A DNA stretch of 64,000 nt from Picochlorum sp. 'celeri' (GCA_010909725.1 JAACMV010000004.1:496001-560000); one strand, 5' to 3'. Counted from the stretch's first letter, positions 41,275-50,883 are shown. The notes: generated from the sequence alone by a model not told the origin. Translations and numbers: made by a program.

Positions 41275-43923
41275 ATGTATTCTTCTAGTGGTCAAGGGAG
41301 AAGGGAAGGACAAGCCTTCATGTCAGATATGGGTCATCCTTCGGCAACCACTGGTTCGAATGTATTTGGTAGTGGTTCTAGTGCTTTGGGGAAGGGAGGA
41401 AAGGATGGAGGTCGGACTCGACTTGGTGGAGAGCCTCAGCAGCAGTCATGGGATGCAACGACGTACCATGGGTTGTTGGCCATTCTGGAGGATTCGCGGG
41501 CTCCCATTGCGGCGTCGTGCGCAGCTGTGGAAGAATGTTTGAGTTTGAATAAGGATAATTTGAGAGGGTTTTTTGAAGAGTGTTTTGCTCCATTGGTGGC
41601 CAAGATTTTTGGATATAGTGGTGGTGGATATGGAGGGGGGTGGTTGAGTCAGGTGTCCTGGTCTTCGACGGGGTCACGTGGTGATGACGGGTTTCGAAAG
41701 GATCATCTAAGAAAAGGATTGTTGATGAAAGGTGGGAAAGATCACGGTGGGAGTGTGAAGAAGGGTGGATCGTCATTAGAGATGTCTGATGCAGCTGCAC
41801 TGAGGAGATTGTTGTCTCCGCAGGGAAAGCTCTTCATGGCCATGTATAACGCTGATTGTGATGGGACGATAAAGTTTCACTTTCCTAGGCAAAGACTTCC
41901 GACATGTACGCAGCTTCTTATGGATGGGAGAGGGTTGAGTTTGCTTGCTCTGTGGCCTCAGTATGAGACATGTCTGAATACCCAAGCTCGTGCAGAGCAG
42001 CAGCATATTCACGTGTCTGTATTTCAGTACTTTTGTTACTGGTTTGCATTTTATGCAATTAAAGGGGGATCTGGTGTGTATGATACTTCTCTGTCATCGT
42101 CAAGGAGACTGTTGGGACAAGCAGGTGGCAAAGCTGGTGGTTTACAGACAATTGGGAAAAGGGCTGCTGATGTACTGCATCTTCGAAGTGGTCGAAGTGG
42201 AAACGGGGTTAGTAAGAATATGTATGTGTTGCTTCTGAGAGATTTGTTGCATGAGTATTTGCCACGCCCAATAGATTCTAGAGAGGATGAGGGGTTGCTT
42301 GATGGGCATGCCATTGATCATGGAAGGGGGGGTGCCTTGTATTCGTCATATCAGAACAAGCCTGGAACTGGATTGTTGTTATATTCAATTTTGCTCGAAT
42401 TCTGGTTGAAGGATGCTGATGAGCGATTGGAAGATGCAGCTCTGCCTGCGAGTGGAGCTCATTCAATTGGTGGGCAGCGTGGGTTGATGACTCAGAGGGC
42501 AACATGGGGATCCTCGTATGATCCGCCGCCAGAGAATGTGTTGGAAGTGGTAGAGGAACTGACAAAATATATCATGGTGTATCAACTAAAGGATGAGAAT
42601 GTTCCAGCACAGTCTGGTGCATCTTGGCTCCCTTTGAGCCCTGTGCTTTGTCAAGCGCGTGATGTGTTCAACAGAAAGACCCACACGAGTGGTGGACATA
42701 AAAATGTCCTACAGGGCCCTCGAATTTTGGGTCTACCTGGATCAATGGGATGCCAGGCGTATGGTAGACAGCTGTACAGATTATTCCATAGGGCATTTTC
42801 TTCTTGGCCTGACCAGCGAACTATCAAGCCATTGCTGAGGGTTTTTCTTGCTGTACTTGCCCCCTGGCAGGTTGGAACAACATCGAGCTCGATATCCTCA
42901 AGCTCAACGAAATCTCCATATGCCAACCAAGAAGGGGCGACAGGTATTAAGGGTAAAATGTCAGATCTCGCCCATATGGTCGGTCTTGATGGACAGAAGA
43001 ATTCAAAGGCAAAGGTGAATTATTATACAGATGAATGGGAGCACCATGTCTTGGCGCATGTGCCATTTTATCTAGACCTTGTTCCATTGTTTTTAGAACT
43101 CTCAGTCTCTCGGATTGGTGCACGTGGTGAGGCATCTGTTCAAGACGTCCACAAAGTGATGTCTGTATTTGAAAAGTCAGAGTCTTTGGTGTCTCTTCTA
43201 AAAGAATTAGAGCATGATGTGAACAAATGCTATGCATCTCAACCAAGACGCGCCGATGGTAAGCATGCAGAGATTATACCTTGGATCATTGACCAAGCAG
43301 AGAACTGGAAGCACCATGCCACCTCATCTGCAACACATGCTGAGAAGAAGAAGGACCCAGTCAGACCTCGAACATTATTCTCAATGTTTTCTGCTGAAAT
43401 TCCATGCGCTGCACTCAGTGCAAACGATATACTGTGCACAACATCTGGGATACTGAAAGCAGATGCCCAGAAAGCTTTGGAAAAATGCTTTGTGAAGACA
43501 TTACCCATGACTGATGTACATGCTGCTGGGCATGAAGCTGATGCTAGGTCAGCATATACACACGAGCTTGGTAATATTATGAAGATACAGAAGAGCACAT
43601 GGATGGATGTCAGATTCAAAGGTGATGTTTTGCGTGCCCCGAGGACATCATACGAGATAATATACCTTGTTGACCTCATGATTCATCTCAGTGAAATGCT
43701 CAATGCAAAGATTGGATTGGATGTGCCGTGTCGCGATGGGGAAATTCCTGAGAATATTATACAAGAATACATATACGGACTACGACGAAGAAATCGGCGG
43801 ATCAATCTGAGGCCCATCGCAGACATTCGAAATTTGTTTTGGACTCCAGTCTTGCTCTCAGCATGCATCATGATAGCCCGACTCGTATACTGGAGCATTG
43901 TTGTTGCATTCCAAGATGTATGA
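41275..43923 (+). CDS. SMPD4-like protein (neutral sphingomyelinase 3 family)
   Basis: An 882-residue protein without introns. The N-terminus is Gly/Ser-rich. Segments such as FEECFAPLVAKIFGY, the long helical middle, and WPDQRTIKPLLRVFLAVLAPWQ (about 515-540) resemble SMPD4, an ER/nuclear-envelope protein linked to sphingomyelin hydrolysis, and the C-terminus has a single membrane helix (TPVLLSACIMIARLVYWSIVVAF), as in that family. Homology is judged by eye and moderate. Glycine-rich loops around 115-170 and 285-300 are lineage-specific. ATG 41275 is the first ATG of the frame. The stop lies 41 bp from the convergent ATP sulfurylase stop. Confidence 0.65.
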   Translation: MYSSSGQGRREGQAFMSDMGHPSATTGSNVFGSGSSALGKGGKDGGRTRLGGEPQQQSWDATTYHGLLAILEDSRAPIAASCAAVEECLSLNKDNLRGFFEECFAPLVAKIFGYSGGGYGGGWLSQVSWSSTGSRGDDGFRKDHLRKGLLMKGGKDHGGSVKKGGSSLEMSDAAALRRLLSPQGKLFMAMYNADCDGTIKFHFPRQRLPTCTQLLMDGRGLSLLALWPQYETCLNTQARAEQQHIHVSVFQYFCYWFAFYAIKGGSGVYDTSLSSSRRLLGQAGGKAGGLQTIGKRAADVLHLRSGRSGNGVSKNMYVLLLRDLLHEYLPRPIDSREDEGLLDGHAIDHGRGGALYSSYQNKPGTGLLLYSILLEFWLKDADERLEDAALPASGAHSIGGQRGLMTQRATWGSSYDPPPENVLEVVEELTKYIMVYQLKDENVPAQSGASWLPLSPVLCQARDVFNRKTHTSGGHKNVLQGPRILGLPGSMGCQAYGRQLYRLFHRAFSSWPDQRTIKPLLRVFLAVLAPWQVGTTSSSISSSSTKSPYANQEGATGIKGKMSDLAHMVGLDGQKNSKAKVNYYTDEWEHHVLAHVPFYLDLVPLFLELSVSRIGARGEASVQDVHKVMSVFEKSESLVSLLKELEHDVNKCYASQPRRADGKHAEIIPWIIDQAENWKHHATSSATHAEKKKDPVRPRTLFSMFSAEIPCAALSANDILCTTSGILKADAQKALEKCFVKTLPMTDVHAAGHEADARSAYTHELGNIMKIQKSTWMDVRFKGDVLRAPRTSYEIIYLVDLMIHLSEMLNAKIGLDVPCRDGEIPENIIQEYIYGLRRRNRRINLRPIADIRNLFWTPVLLSACIMIARLVYWSIVVAFQDV

Positions 43924-43948
43924 CATGAATGATGGCCTTATATATTTA

Positions 43949-43953
43949 TTACA
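43949..43953 (-). terminator. TGTAA poly(A) signal of ATP sulfurylase
   Basis: TGTAA on the minus strand 12 bases after the ATP sulfurylase stop. Motif and position only. Confidence 0.4.
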
Positions 43954-43964
43954 TGAATAAATCT

Positions 43965-45260
43965 CTAACTCTTCTGTTGGTGCTCTCTCAAAACTTGCAC
44001 AACACTCTTGAAAGCAAACCATTCTGGAATCTCCTCTCCAGCCCTAAGCATCTTTCTGAATTTGGTTCCACTCAACTTCTTTACAGAAAGACCCTCCTTC
44101 TCAGCGATATCTGCTGTAATGTATCCCTTCTCCTCAGTGAAGACAACATTCAAAGAAGGCACAGTCTGCATTCCGAGCTCTGGTGCATGCTCCATGGCAA
44201 GATTCTGTGCATCATAAGCACCGTAAAAGTCTTCTCCTGTAAGAGAAGATTTGCATCCAGCCATATCTCTTCCAATAATAAAGTGAGTGCATCCATAATT
44301 CTTTCTGATCAACATGTGCTGAATTGCTTCACGTGGACCAGCCATGTGCATGGAATATGGCAGATATGCCCATCTCACACGTGGATTATCCACTTCCTTC
44401 TGGAGCACCTCATACGTATGGTATCTCACAATTCCTGGAATGTCATCATTCTGTGTTGGTCCACATGTTGGGTGTACAAGAACCACCCCATCATCAGAGA
44501 CATTTGGAGCATCCAAAGACCTGATGAAGAGCTCATAATGGGCTCTGTGGATTGGGTTGCGGCACTGGAAAGCAACAACATCAGCCTTCTCTGGAAGACC
44601 AGCCCTCACCTCCTCTGGCGTAGCACATGGGAAGACGCGCTCAGGAAGGTTCAGCCCCTGAATCTTGCCTCCCAAATACGATGGTCCCCTCTCCCAAGCA
44701 ACCATCTGAACAGCTGGATGCTCCAATGACGTAGAACCATAGCAATTGGAAGTCTCCTTCACCTTATCTGGCTGCCATCGTGACTCGACATCCATAACAG
44801 CAATATCCTTGCCCTTGTATGTCATCAAAATCTTGCTGCCTGGCTTGATGGCATCATTCCTGGTATCCATGACAACTGGAAGCCCAAACAAAAGTCCATT
44901 TGGAAGGCGCATCTTGTCCACCACAGACTCGTACGCATCCTCATTCATGAATCCGTCCAGAGGGGTGAATCCACCCACAGTCAAGAGCTCAACATCACAT
45001 GCTTGTCTCTCATTCAATTCAATCTTGTAGTTGCACGCAGAAGCAAGCTTCGCCGCCTCAGCCTGCTCCTTCACCATCAAGTTCACCAAACTGTCCTGTC
45101 CGTGAGGCTTGATCTTACCATCAGCACCCCATGACGTGGCTGCCGCAGCAGAGTGAGTTGAAAAGGAGTTTGCCACGCAGGCTTCAGAAGCGACGGAAGA
45201 AGACCCGATCGTCGACTGTTTCAGTAAGGCATTTGCCACTCTTCTTCTAAATGCCTGCAT
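43965..45260 (-). CDS. ATP sulfurylase, organelle-targeted
   Basis: Makes adenosine 5'-phosphosulfate from sulfate and ATP, the first step of sulfate assimilation. ATG 45260 (MQAFRRRVANALLKQS) is the first true ATG and opens a basic leader of about 45 residues. The core shows VGGFTPLDGFMNEDAY, the nucleotide-binding FQCRNPIHRAHYELF at about 230-245, VHPTCGPTQNDDIP at about 260, IIGRDMAGCKSSLTGEDFYG at about 330, and the C-terminal SGTKFRKMLRAGEEIPEWF. The RNPIHRAH form is that of bacterial/fungal-type sulfurylases rather than the RNPVHNGH of land plants. No APS-kinase domain is fused. The carrier gene on its left promoter side is divergent. Confidence 0.95.
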   Translation of the reverse strand: MQAFRRRVANALLKQSTIGSSSVASEACVANSFSTHSAAAATSWGADGKIKPHGQDSLVNLMVKEQAEAAKLASACNYKIELNERQACDVELLTVGGFTPLDGFMNEDAYESVVDKMRLPNGLLFGLPVVMDTRNDAIKPGSKILMTYKGKDIAVMDVESRWQPDKVKETSNCYGSTSLEHPAVQMVAWERGPSYLGGKIQGLNLPERVFPCATPEEVRAGLPEKADVVAFQCRNPIHRAHYELFIRSLDAPNVSDDGVVLVHPTCGPTQNDDIPGIVRYHTYEVLQKEVDNPRVRWAYLPYSMHMAGPREAIQHMLIRKNYGCTHFIIGRDMAGCKSSLTGEDFYGAYDAQNLAMEHAPELGMQTVPSLNVVFTEEKGYITADIAEKEGLSVKKLSGTKFRKMLRAGEEIPEWFAFKSVVQVLREHQQKS

Positions 45261-45673
45261 TTTCAGCACCAATGATGAAAATCAAACTCAACGTTGTGAA
45301 ATCTTGCGTCACCAGCAGCAATGATCTCAGATGCACGAATATCCGTGTATGCAATGCTACGTGACAATGGGTGATTGAATATCCTTATTGATCTAATATA
45401 GAACAAAGAATTCAACCAATCGTCCCACAATCATCGTGCCATCGACGATGAATTCCGCCGATGCCATCCGCCAGTCAATAATATTCCTTCCCATCAAATC
45501 TCAGTTTGATGGTCAATATTGAACCAGTCAGCGCAGAAGCAACGAGGGCTGCTGCTTTGAGCATATCTGGCAACACACATTGCCCATTCTCCATCACATT
45601 CTGTGTTAATAAATACATCAGAGTTTGGATCTGAGAATATATTGAGAATTCGCAGGCCCAGCCTTAGAGAAGA
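45261..45673. other. Divergent promoter of ATP sulfurylase and carrier
   Basis: 413 bases. An inverted repeat TCATCGT-N7-ACGATGA lies near 45430-45450. No gene seen. Confidence 0.5.
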
Positions 45674-46612
45674 ATGGCTGCCGCAACGGTCTCAGGTCAA
45701 TCGGTACCACAACAGGCCGACACGACCACAATCACTCGTATTATTGACGGATCCAGAATGTTCTTTGCTGGTGGATTGGCAGGAGCGACTGCGAGAACAG
45801 CAACAGCCCCTCTTGACCGTATCAAGCTCCTGTTTCAGGTGCAAGCTGTTGCTTCTTCGGGCACTTCGGCCACTGCATACACAGGAGTGGGACAAGCAGC
45901 GTCTAAAATTATCCGCGAAGAAGGGGTTTTAGCGTTTTGGAAAGGAAACGGGACCAATATCATCCGCATTTTCCCCTACTCTGCAGCACAATTGGCAGCA
46001 AATGATCAATACAAACGGTTTGTTGTGGACCCAACGACTGGAGAGCTGACGGTGCCCCGTCGATTGATTGCTGGAGCGTGTGCAGGGATGACAGCAACAG
46101 CACTCACACATCCTCTAGACACAGTGCGGCTTCGATTGGCACTCCCAAACAGTGGGTACAATGGCATGGCCCATGCCATGACAACCATGGTCAGGACTGA
46201 GGGTGTGATTTCATTATACAAAGGGTTGATCCCAACATTGATTGGTGTAGCTCCGTACGCTGCCATTAATTTTGCATCGTATGATATGCTGAAGAGGTGG
46301 GTATATGATGGTGGTCGAGTGCAGCAATCCACTGTCTCCAATCTGCTCATGGGAGCAACAGCAGGAACTATAGCAGCAAGCTCTTGTTATCCATTAGATA
46401 CTGTTAGAAGGAGAATGCAAATGAAGGGAAATACGTATAGAAACCAGCTGCATGCTCTGTCAACGATTTGGGCAACTGAAGGGTTTAGAGGGTTTTATAG
46501 AGGTTGGGCCGCCAACACACTCAAGGTTGTTCCACAGAATGCTATTCGCTTTGTATCATATGAAACGTTAAAGTCTCTGTTTGGAGTGAAGAAGGCAAAG
46601 ACGGATACCTGA
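45674..46612 (+). CDS. Mitochondrial-carrier-family adenine-nucleotide-type transporter
   Basis: A 312-residue protein with three repeats of about 100 residues, each with two membrane helices and the PX[DE]XX[KR] signature: APLDRIKLLFQ, HPLDTVRLRL and YPLDTVRRRMQM. The pattern ARTATAPLDRIKLL with WKGNGTNIIRIFPYSAAQL is shared by ATP-Mg/Pi carriers (SLC25A24-like), CoA carriers and the plant thylakoid ADP/ATP carrier TAAC/PAPST1. The last also moves PAPS, which would fit the divergent ATP sulfurylase gene. The N-terminus is short and has no EF hands. TGTAA follows at 46687-46691. Exact substrate uncertain. Confidence 0.85.
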   Translation: MAAATVSGQSVPQQADTTTITRIIDGSRMFFAGGLAGATARTATAPLDRIKLLFQVQAVASSGTSATAYTGVGQAASKIIREEGVLAFWKGNGTNIIRIFPYSAAQLAANDQYKRFVVDPTTGELTVPRRLIAGACAGMTATALTHPLDTVRLRLALPNSGYNGMAHAMTTMVRTEGVISLYKGLIPTLIGVAPYAAINFASYDMLKRWVYDGGRVQQSTVSNLLMGATAGTIAASSCYPLDTVRRRMQMKGNTYRNQLHALSTIWATEGFRGFYRGWAANTLKVVPQNAIRFVSYETLKSLFGVKKAKTDT

Positions 46613-47060
46613 TGGAATGATACGTAATGATGTGTGTTGGTTTTTTGTACTCTTCTTCTACCATGGATGTGAATACAATTGACATTTGTAATACCTAGAT
46701 ACATACATACATTCAGACGTACGTGTGCACAGAAAGTAATTGACACACATTATTATTGGGTCCCTATAATCAATGCATTGGAGACAACGAATTCAGGTTC
46801 CTCAAAGCACATGTGCTGTACAGCTGGAGGTCTGCCTGGTTCTGTCATCGTGGCGTTTGGGTTGACTGGCGTCCTCCTGTATAGCGTCTTGCATATCGTC
46901 TGATAATTGTACTAAATGGTAAGGGTTGTGATATGAGAAATGGATACGCCATCCGGTTCCAAGCGAAGGAGATGATGTAATAGTATTGTGGCCCATAATA
47001 ATCCGAAACGCCAACTTTTTTCATCGACATACGTATTGATGAAACCCTCACGCGCTACCG
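46613..47060. other. Intergenic upstream of U1
   Basis: 448 bases with the carrier 3' end and presumably the U1 promoter. No coding gene seen. No plant-type upstream sequence element (TCCCACATCG) was found by eye. Confidence 0.5.
46687..46691 (+). terminator. TGTAA poly(A) signal of the carrier gene
   Basis: 75 bases after the carrier stop. Motif and position only. Confidence 0.5.
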
Positions 47061-47216
47061 ATAACTTACCTGGCGCCCTCCCGTCGACTCAAGCAATCGG
47101 CGGGGGCTTGCGATCGGTCTGCCCTTGCACCTTGGCTGACTGTCGTGGGCCACAGCAACGCTGTGGGACGCTTTATTTTTGTTAGCTCGAGTGTCGCACT
47201 AGTTTGCGCCTCGGGA
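47061..47216 (+). ncRNA. U1: U1 spliceosomal snRNA
   Basis: Base-pairs with 5' splice sites at the start of spliceosome assembly. The 5' end ATAACTTACCTGG holds ACTTACCTG, complementary to CAG|GTAAGT, one base further from the end than in most U1. Stem-loop I: 10 pairs between 47078-47087 and 47097-47106 with a 9-base loop. Stem-loop II: a 10-base loop CTTGCACCTT at 47124-47133, like the U1A-binding ATTGCACTCC. Stem-loop III: CCACAGC/GCTGTGG at 47150-47166 with a 3-base loop. The Sm site ATTTTTG is at 47175-47181, followed by stem-loop IV (CTCGAG/CTCGGG) at 47186-47215. Length near 156 nt matches U1. All four stems in the right order make chance resemblance very unlikely; ends are approximate. 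Confidence 0.93.
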
Positions 47217-47640
47217 CCCTCCCCGTCACATCATCATCGACAGACAATCTTCAAAACAGTATCATGACGTTCAACATCACAACACGACCCACTTGGTGAG
47301 TCACCAAGATAAAAAACCACCCAACATTGCCTCCCAGGAGAGCTCCAGTCTCTAGGACTGGTTTCTCTTCTCTCTCTCTCTTCTGACCTGGACACATCCA
47401 TAGGATTCTCAAGACATGTTACAAACAATCATATCCATGGTAATGTACCACTTATGTCACATGGATTTCCCACTAGATTATCTGCTGATACCCTGCCCAT
47501 CACAAATTGCCCTGATGATGCCCTCTGCAGACTCTTGATCAGGTCTGCAGAGACCCTGCTGCAGCAGGGCACATGCTGACTGAAAACAAAGAGTCCATCC
47601 ATGCCCCAATATCGTCAGAAAAATTTGATTTGGATTTACC
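47217..47640. other. Intergenic upstream of PFK
   Basis: 424 bases; CT-rich run near 47365-47385 and the hairpin cluster at 47523-47569. No gene seen. Confidence 0.5.
47523..47569. repeat. Inverted repeat plus 16-bp perfect palindrome
   Basis: CTCTGCAGAC (47523-47532) and GTCTGCAGAG (47543-47552) form a 10-bp hairpin with a 10-base loop, followed after one base by the perfect palindrome CCCTGCTGCAGCAGGG (47554-47569). They lie 72-118 bp upstream of the PFK start. Confidence 0.85.
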
Positions 47641-49276
47641 ATGAACATTGCATTGAAAACCCCTAATTTTTCTCGAAGGATTGATAAGACACAGAGTTCT
47701 AGGGGTGGTCGAGTGGCGATGTTGGCTGGGAAAGAAGATGGATCCCCTGCCCCAGCGGCAAACCTGGCAGAAAAGGCATCAGTCATGCTGCGACAGGACA
47801 GTGTTCCTGTAGCAGAGCGTGAGGATGGACTTGGTACGTATGAATAGACGCAGTGCTGAGCGTATGTGTGAAACCCAAAGAGTGAGACACGCGTACTCAA
47901 GAATACATGGCCTTTTCTGCGGATTTCATGCATCATTACATGTATTTACGTGTGCAGAATATCTCCGAATCCATGATATTCGTGATTCGTTGGTGGAAAG
48001 AGACTCGCCTTTTGTCGTGGACAATAATGCCGGAGGAGGGTTTGTAGGCGACAAGGATTTGCTGCAAATCAATATCATGCAGTATGAATCTGAGCATTCA
48101 AGTGGAGCACAGTGCCAAGGACTGAGCGATCCGGAGTCAGGGGCGTGCTTGGCGCTTCCACAGTTTGCCCTCCGGTCTGGACCCAGGGCAAAAATTTACC
48201 ACGACCCCTCTCAGGTGACTGCAGCATTGGTGACGTGCGGTGGGCTTTGTCCTGGATTGAACGATGTCATCTTGAATATTGTGACGACATTGTTGGAATA
48301 CGGTGTCCCAGAAGATCAGATTTTTGGGATTAAATATGGGCTGCGAGGGTTTTTGGATCGCCATGCCAAACCAGTCCAGCTTGGGCGTAGAGAGGTGGAT
48401 GGCATTCAGTTGAAAGGAGGGACTGTTCTGGGAACATCCCGTGGGAATGCCAAGATTAAGGATATCGTAGATAGATTGAGGTTGTGGGGTGTGAATCACT
48501 TGTATGTGATTGGTGGAAATGGGGGGAATGCAGCGGCACATGCCATTGCTCAAGAATGCCTGAAGCAAAATGTGGTTTGCAATGTGGTTGGTGTTCCAAA
48601 ATCGATTGATAATGATATTCAGATCATTGATAAATGTTTTGGGTTTGATACCGCTGTTGAAGAGGCTCAGAGATCTCTTATTTGCGCCAGAGTAGAGGCA
48701 AAATCTGCAGCTGGCATTGCTATTGTCAAGCTCATGGGACGCCAATCAGGGTTTATCGCCATGAATGCATCCATGGCATCGGGGGTTGTTGATGTTTGCC
48801 TTATTCCAGAGATTAAGTTTTCAATGGCCAAGCTTTTGGAGCATATTGGGAGTATTTTGAACAAGAAGGACTATTGCGTGGTGTGTGTTGCTGAGGGTGC
48901 AGGTCAGGATGTGTTGGATGGGTCTGCTGGTGGCACTGACGCGTCTGGTAACCCAATCCTCAAAGATATTGGTACATTCTTGAGAGATGCATTCAAGCAT
49001 GAGTTTAAAGGAGTGGACGTGAAATACATTGACCCCAGTTATATGATTCGCTCTATTCCAACAATCACAACTGACAGAATTTATTGCAAGGTATTGGGAC
49101 AAGCTGCTGTGCATGGGGCGTTTGCAGGATTCACAGATTTTACAGCTGGATTGGTGAATACGCATTACGTGATGCTCCCAACCACGACGATTATCCAGTC
49201 TGCACGAACTGTTGATCCTAAAGGACGACAATGGAACAGGCTGAAAACAGCAATCAGGCAACCTGATCTGTACTGA
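47641..49276 (+). CDS. Phosphofructokinase, plant ATP-PFK clade, altered GGDG motif
   Basis: Two exons, 47641-47833 and 47958-49276 (124-bp intron, donor CTTG|GTACGT, acceptor GTGTGCAG, split Glu codon), encode 503 residues. PFK phosphorylates fructose 6-phosphate. The core shows TCGGLCPGLNDVI at about 157, YGLRGFLD, GGTVLGTSRG, GVPKSIDNDIQIID (catalytic Asp) near 278, GFDTAVEEAQ, LMGRQSGFIAMNASMAS and ECEG-like VAEGAGQD. The nucleotide motif normally GGDGT reads IGGNGGNAAAHAI at about 249, so the Mg-ATP-binding Asp is Asn. The N-terminal 65 residues are basic then Ala-rich and may be an organelle leader. TGTAA at 49299-49303. Function as an active kinase is uncertain. Confidence 0.88.
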
Positions 49277-49298
49277 GAAATATATATACACACGCGTT

Positions 49299-49303
49299 TG
49301 TAA
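49299..49303 (+). terminator. TGTAA poly(A) signal of PFK
   Basis: 23 bases after the PFK stop. Motif and position only. Confidence 0.5.
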
Positions 49304-49370
49304 ATTGTTTTGTACAACAAAGAATGATCTGTTACAGGCACATCGCTCTGTCAAAAAAAAGTAACATGAA

Positions 49371-49933
49371 TCAAGGCTCGAGATTGCTGATATCAACTCC
49401 CTTGGACTCGTAGTATTGTTGAATAACACCGATAGTCTTTGGGTACTTTCCGAATTCAAAGCCACAGTCTTCAAGACCTCTTAATTGCAATGCCGAAAAT
49501 CCCAAATCTGCTTGGAGGCCTGACACCAAATTATCTTGGCATCTCTCCAAGAGATCCGTTGCATCCAAACCAAACTGCTCAAATGATGTGTTGGTGTCAA
49601 GGTAATCCAATGATGGATCCTTTATGACATCCACGAGTGCAGCATAGCACGTGTCGCATCCCTCGGTGGTTCTCAAATCCTCTACACACAACAATAGGCA
49701 CAAGAGTCAGAATCGTAGATCAGGCCTTTCCAGGAGAAGACCTCCTTGCTTGAGGAGAAGACCTCCTCGTCCATGTCGGCACATGCATTCATTCAACAAA
49801 ACGTACGGCAAAAGCCCAAAACATTAGAGAAGTCGAAATCAAGGTATGTTTGCTCTGGAATAGGGCACTGTTGCGCCGACGACACCCCCAAGGTAGCCAA
49901 AGCAAATACAGCAAGAGTCTTCTTCATATTCAT
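49371..49933 (-). CDS. Small secreted Cys-containing protein, copy A
   Basis: Two exons, 49933-49807 and 49681-49371, joined in phase 1 across a 125-bp intron (donor TGCC|GTACGT, acceptor GTGTGTAG), giving 145 residues. A clear signal peptide (MKKTLAVFALATLGVSSA) is followed by CPIPEQTYLDFDFSNVLGFC, then after the junction EGCDTCYAALVDVI, a CQDN segment and ECGFEFG-like LEDCGFEFGKYP near the end. Six Cys suggest three disulfides. The layout matches copy B downstream, including intron position and phase, so the two are tandem duplicates. The C-x-x-C with spaced Leu recalls SPARK-type extracellular domains, but this is weak. Start could be either Met 1 or Met 3. Confidence 0.7.
49732..49767. 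repeat. Direct repeat of a 15-bp hairpin unit inside an intron
   Basis: AGGAGAAGACCTCCT occurs at 49732-49746 and 49753-49767, six bases apart; each copy is AGGAG-N5-CTCCT. It sits in the intron of the copy A gene. Confidence 0.85.
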
Positions 49934-50292
49934 AGATGCACACACGATGATGTTCAACAAATGATTTCGGCAATGTATTGCGTTATTTAATACTGCTAGG
50001 ACACCAATGCGCTATCCAAAAATGAATGATATGCCACAATCATGGCGACGCGTCAGCATTTTCATGCTGACGCTACCCATGGGTTGCAGGTGCCAAGGAT
50101 TGGGTCTTCCAAGAAAAACACAACACGGGTCGTCGTGGCAAATTCACGTGCATGAGTGCCTTGCAGTGCGCTGCATGGGAATTGTTTACTGCTCTATTTC
50201 ATTGCCAATCTTTACATTTCATTCTTGAGTGTATAGTAGACCATGAGAAACAAAATTTAGACACAGATATTCATATATACATGGTAGTTTTT
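49934..50292. other. Intergenic between paralogs A and B
   Basis: 359 bases; hairpin at 50050-50073 and a palindrome ACCCATGGGT at 50075-50084, about 117-151 bp upstream of copy A. A G-box CACGTG at 50147 region lies further up. No gene seen. Confidence 0.5.
50050..50073. repeat. 10-bp perfect hairpin
   Basis: GCGTCAGCAT (50050-50059) and ATGCTGACGC (50064-50073) with loop TTTC, upstream of the copy A start. Confidence 0.85.
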
Positions 50293-50883
50293 TTATGGGC
50301 TTGCAGCTACGAAATCAGGATAATATTCCTGCACAGTCTCAATGGTATTTGGGCCCCATCCTTGGTTATAGTCACACCCAAGGATACCCATCAATGCTGT
50401 TTGCAAATCTACACCAGATTCCTCGGCACGTTTCTGCAATTCAGGTGTGCAAGGATCGTCCCCACTGATGTCAAAACCAAAGTCTGCTTCCCCCGACATC
50501 AATTGGCTTGCAAGGATCGTTGGGTCGGCTGGGAAGTCTTCATAGTTGAGATCCAAATATGGGTATAACTTGAAAAGGAAGTCTCCCAGCAATGAAGAGA
50601 AGCATGTGTCACAAGCATCGAATGTTGGGCTCCTGCCAAGATTCTCTGCACACACACACAAAAACATACCATGTGAGCAGGCATCAATTTATGCAACGTT
50701 GCAATGTGTGTTGTCGTGTGATAACGATCAACACGAGTTGTAATACGTACCGCACGAGTCATACAAATTAGTAAAGTTCAATGAATCCAACACATCGGCT
50801 GGAATGTTGCACGTTTCCTCAGCTTTCACTCCCCCAGCAGCAACCAACAGCAGTGGCACAGCAATAGCAGAAAATGTCTTCAT
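50293..50883 (-). CDS. Small secreted Cys-containing protein, copy B
   Basis: Two exons, 50883-50751 and 50645-50293, joined in phase 1 across a 105-bp intron (donor TGCG|GTACGT, acceptor TGTGTGCAG), giving 161 residues. A signal peptide (MKTFSAIAVPLLLVAAGGVKA) is followed by CNIPADVLDSLNFTNLYDSC, which parallels copy A, then FDACDTCFSSLLGDF, PCTPELQKRAEESGVDL and GCDYNQGWGPNTIETVQEYYPDF. The Cys pattern C-...-C-...-CDTC and a closing YY(E/P) segment are shared with copy A while the rest has drifted, so the duplication is not recent. Function unknown; extracellular or secretory-pathway location is inferred from the signal peptide. Confidence 0.72.
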
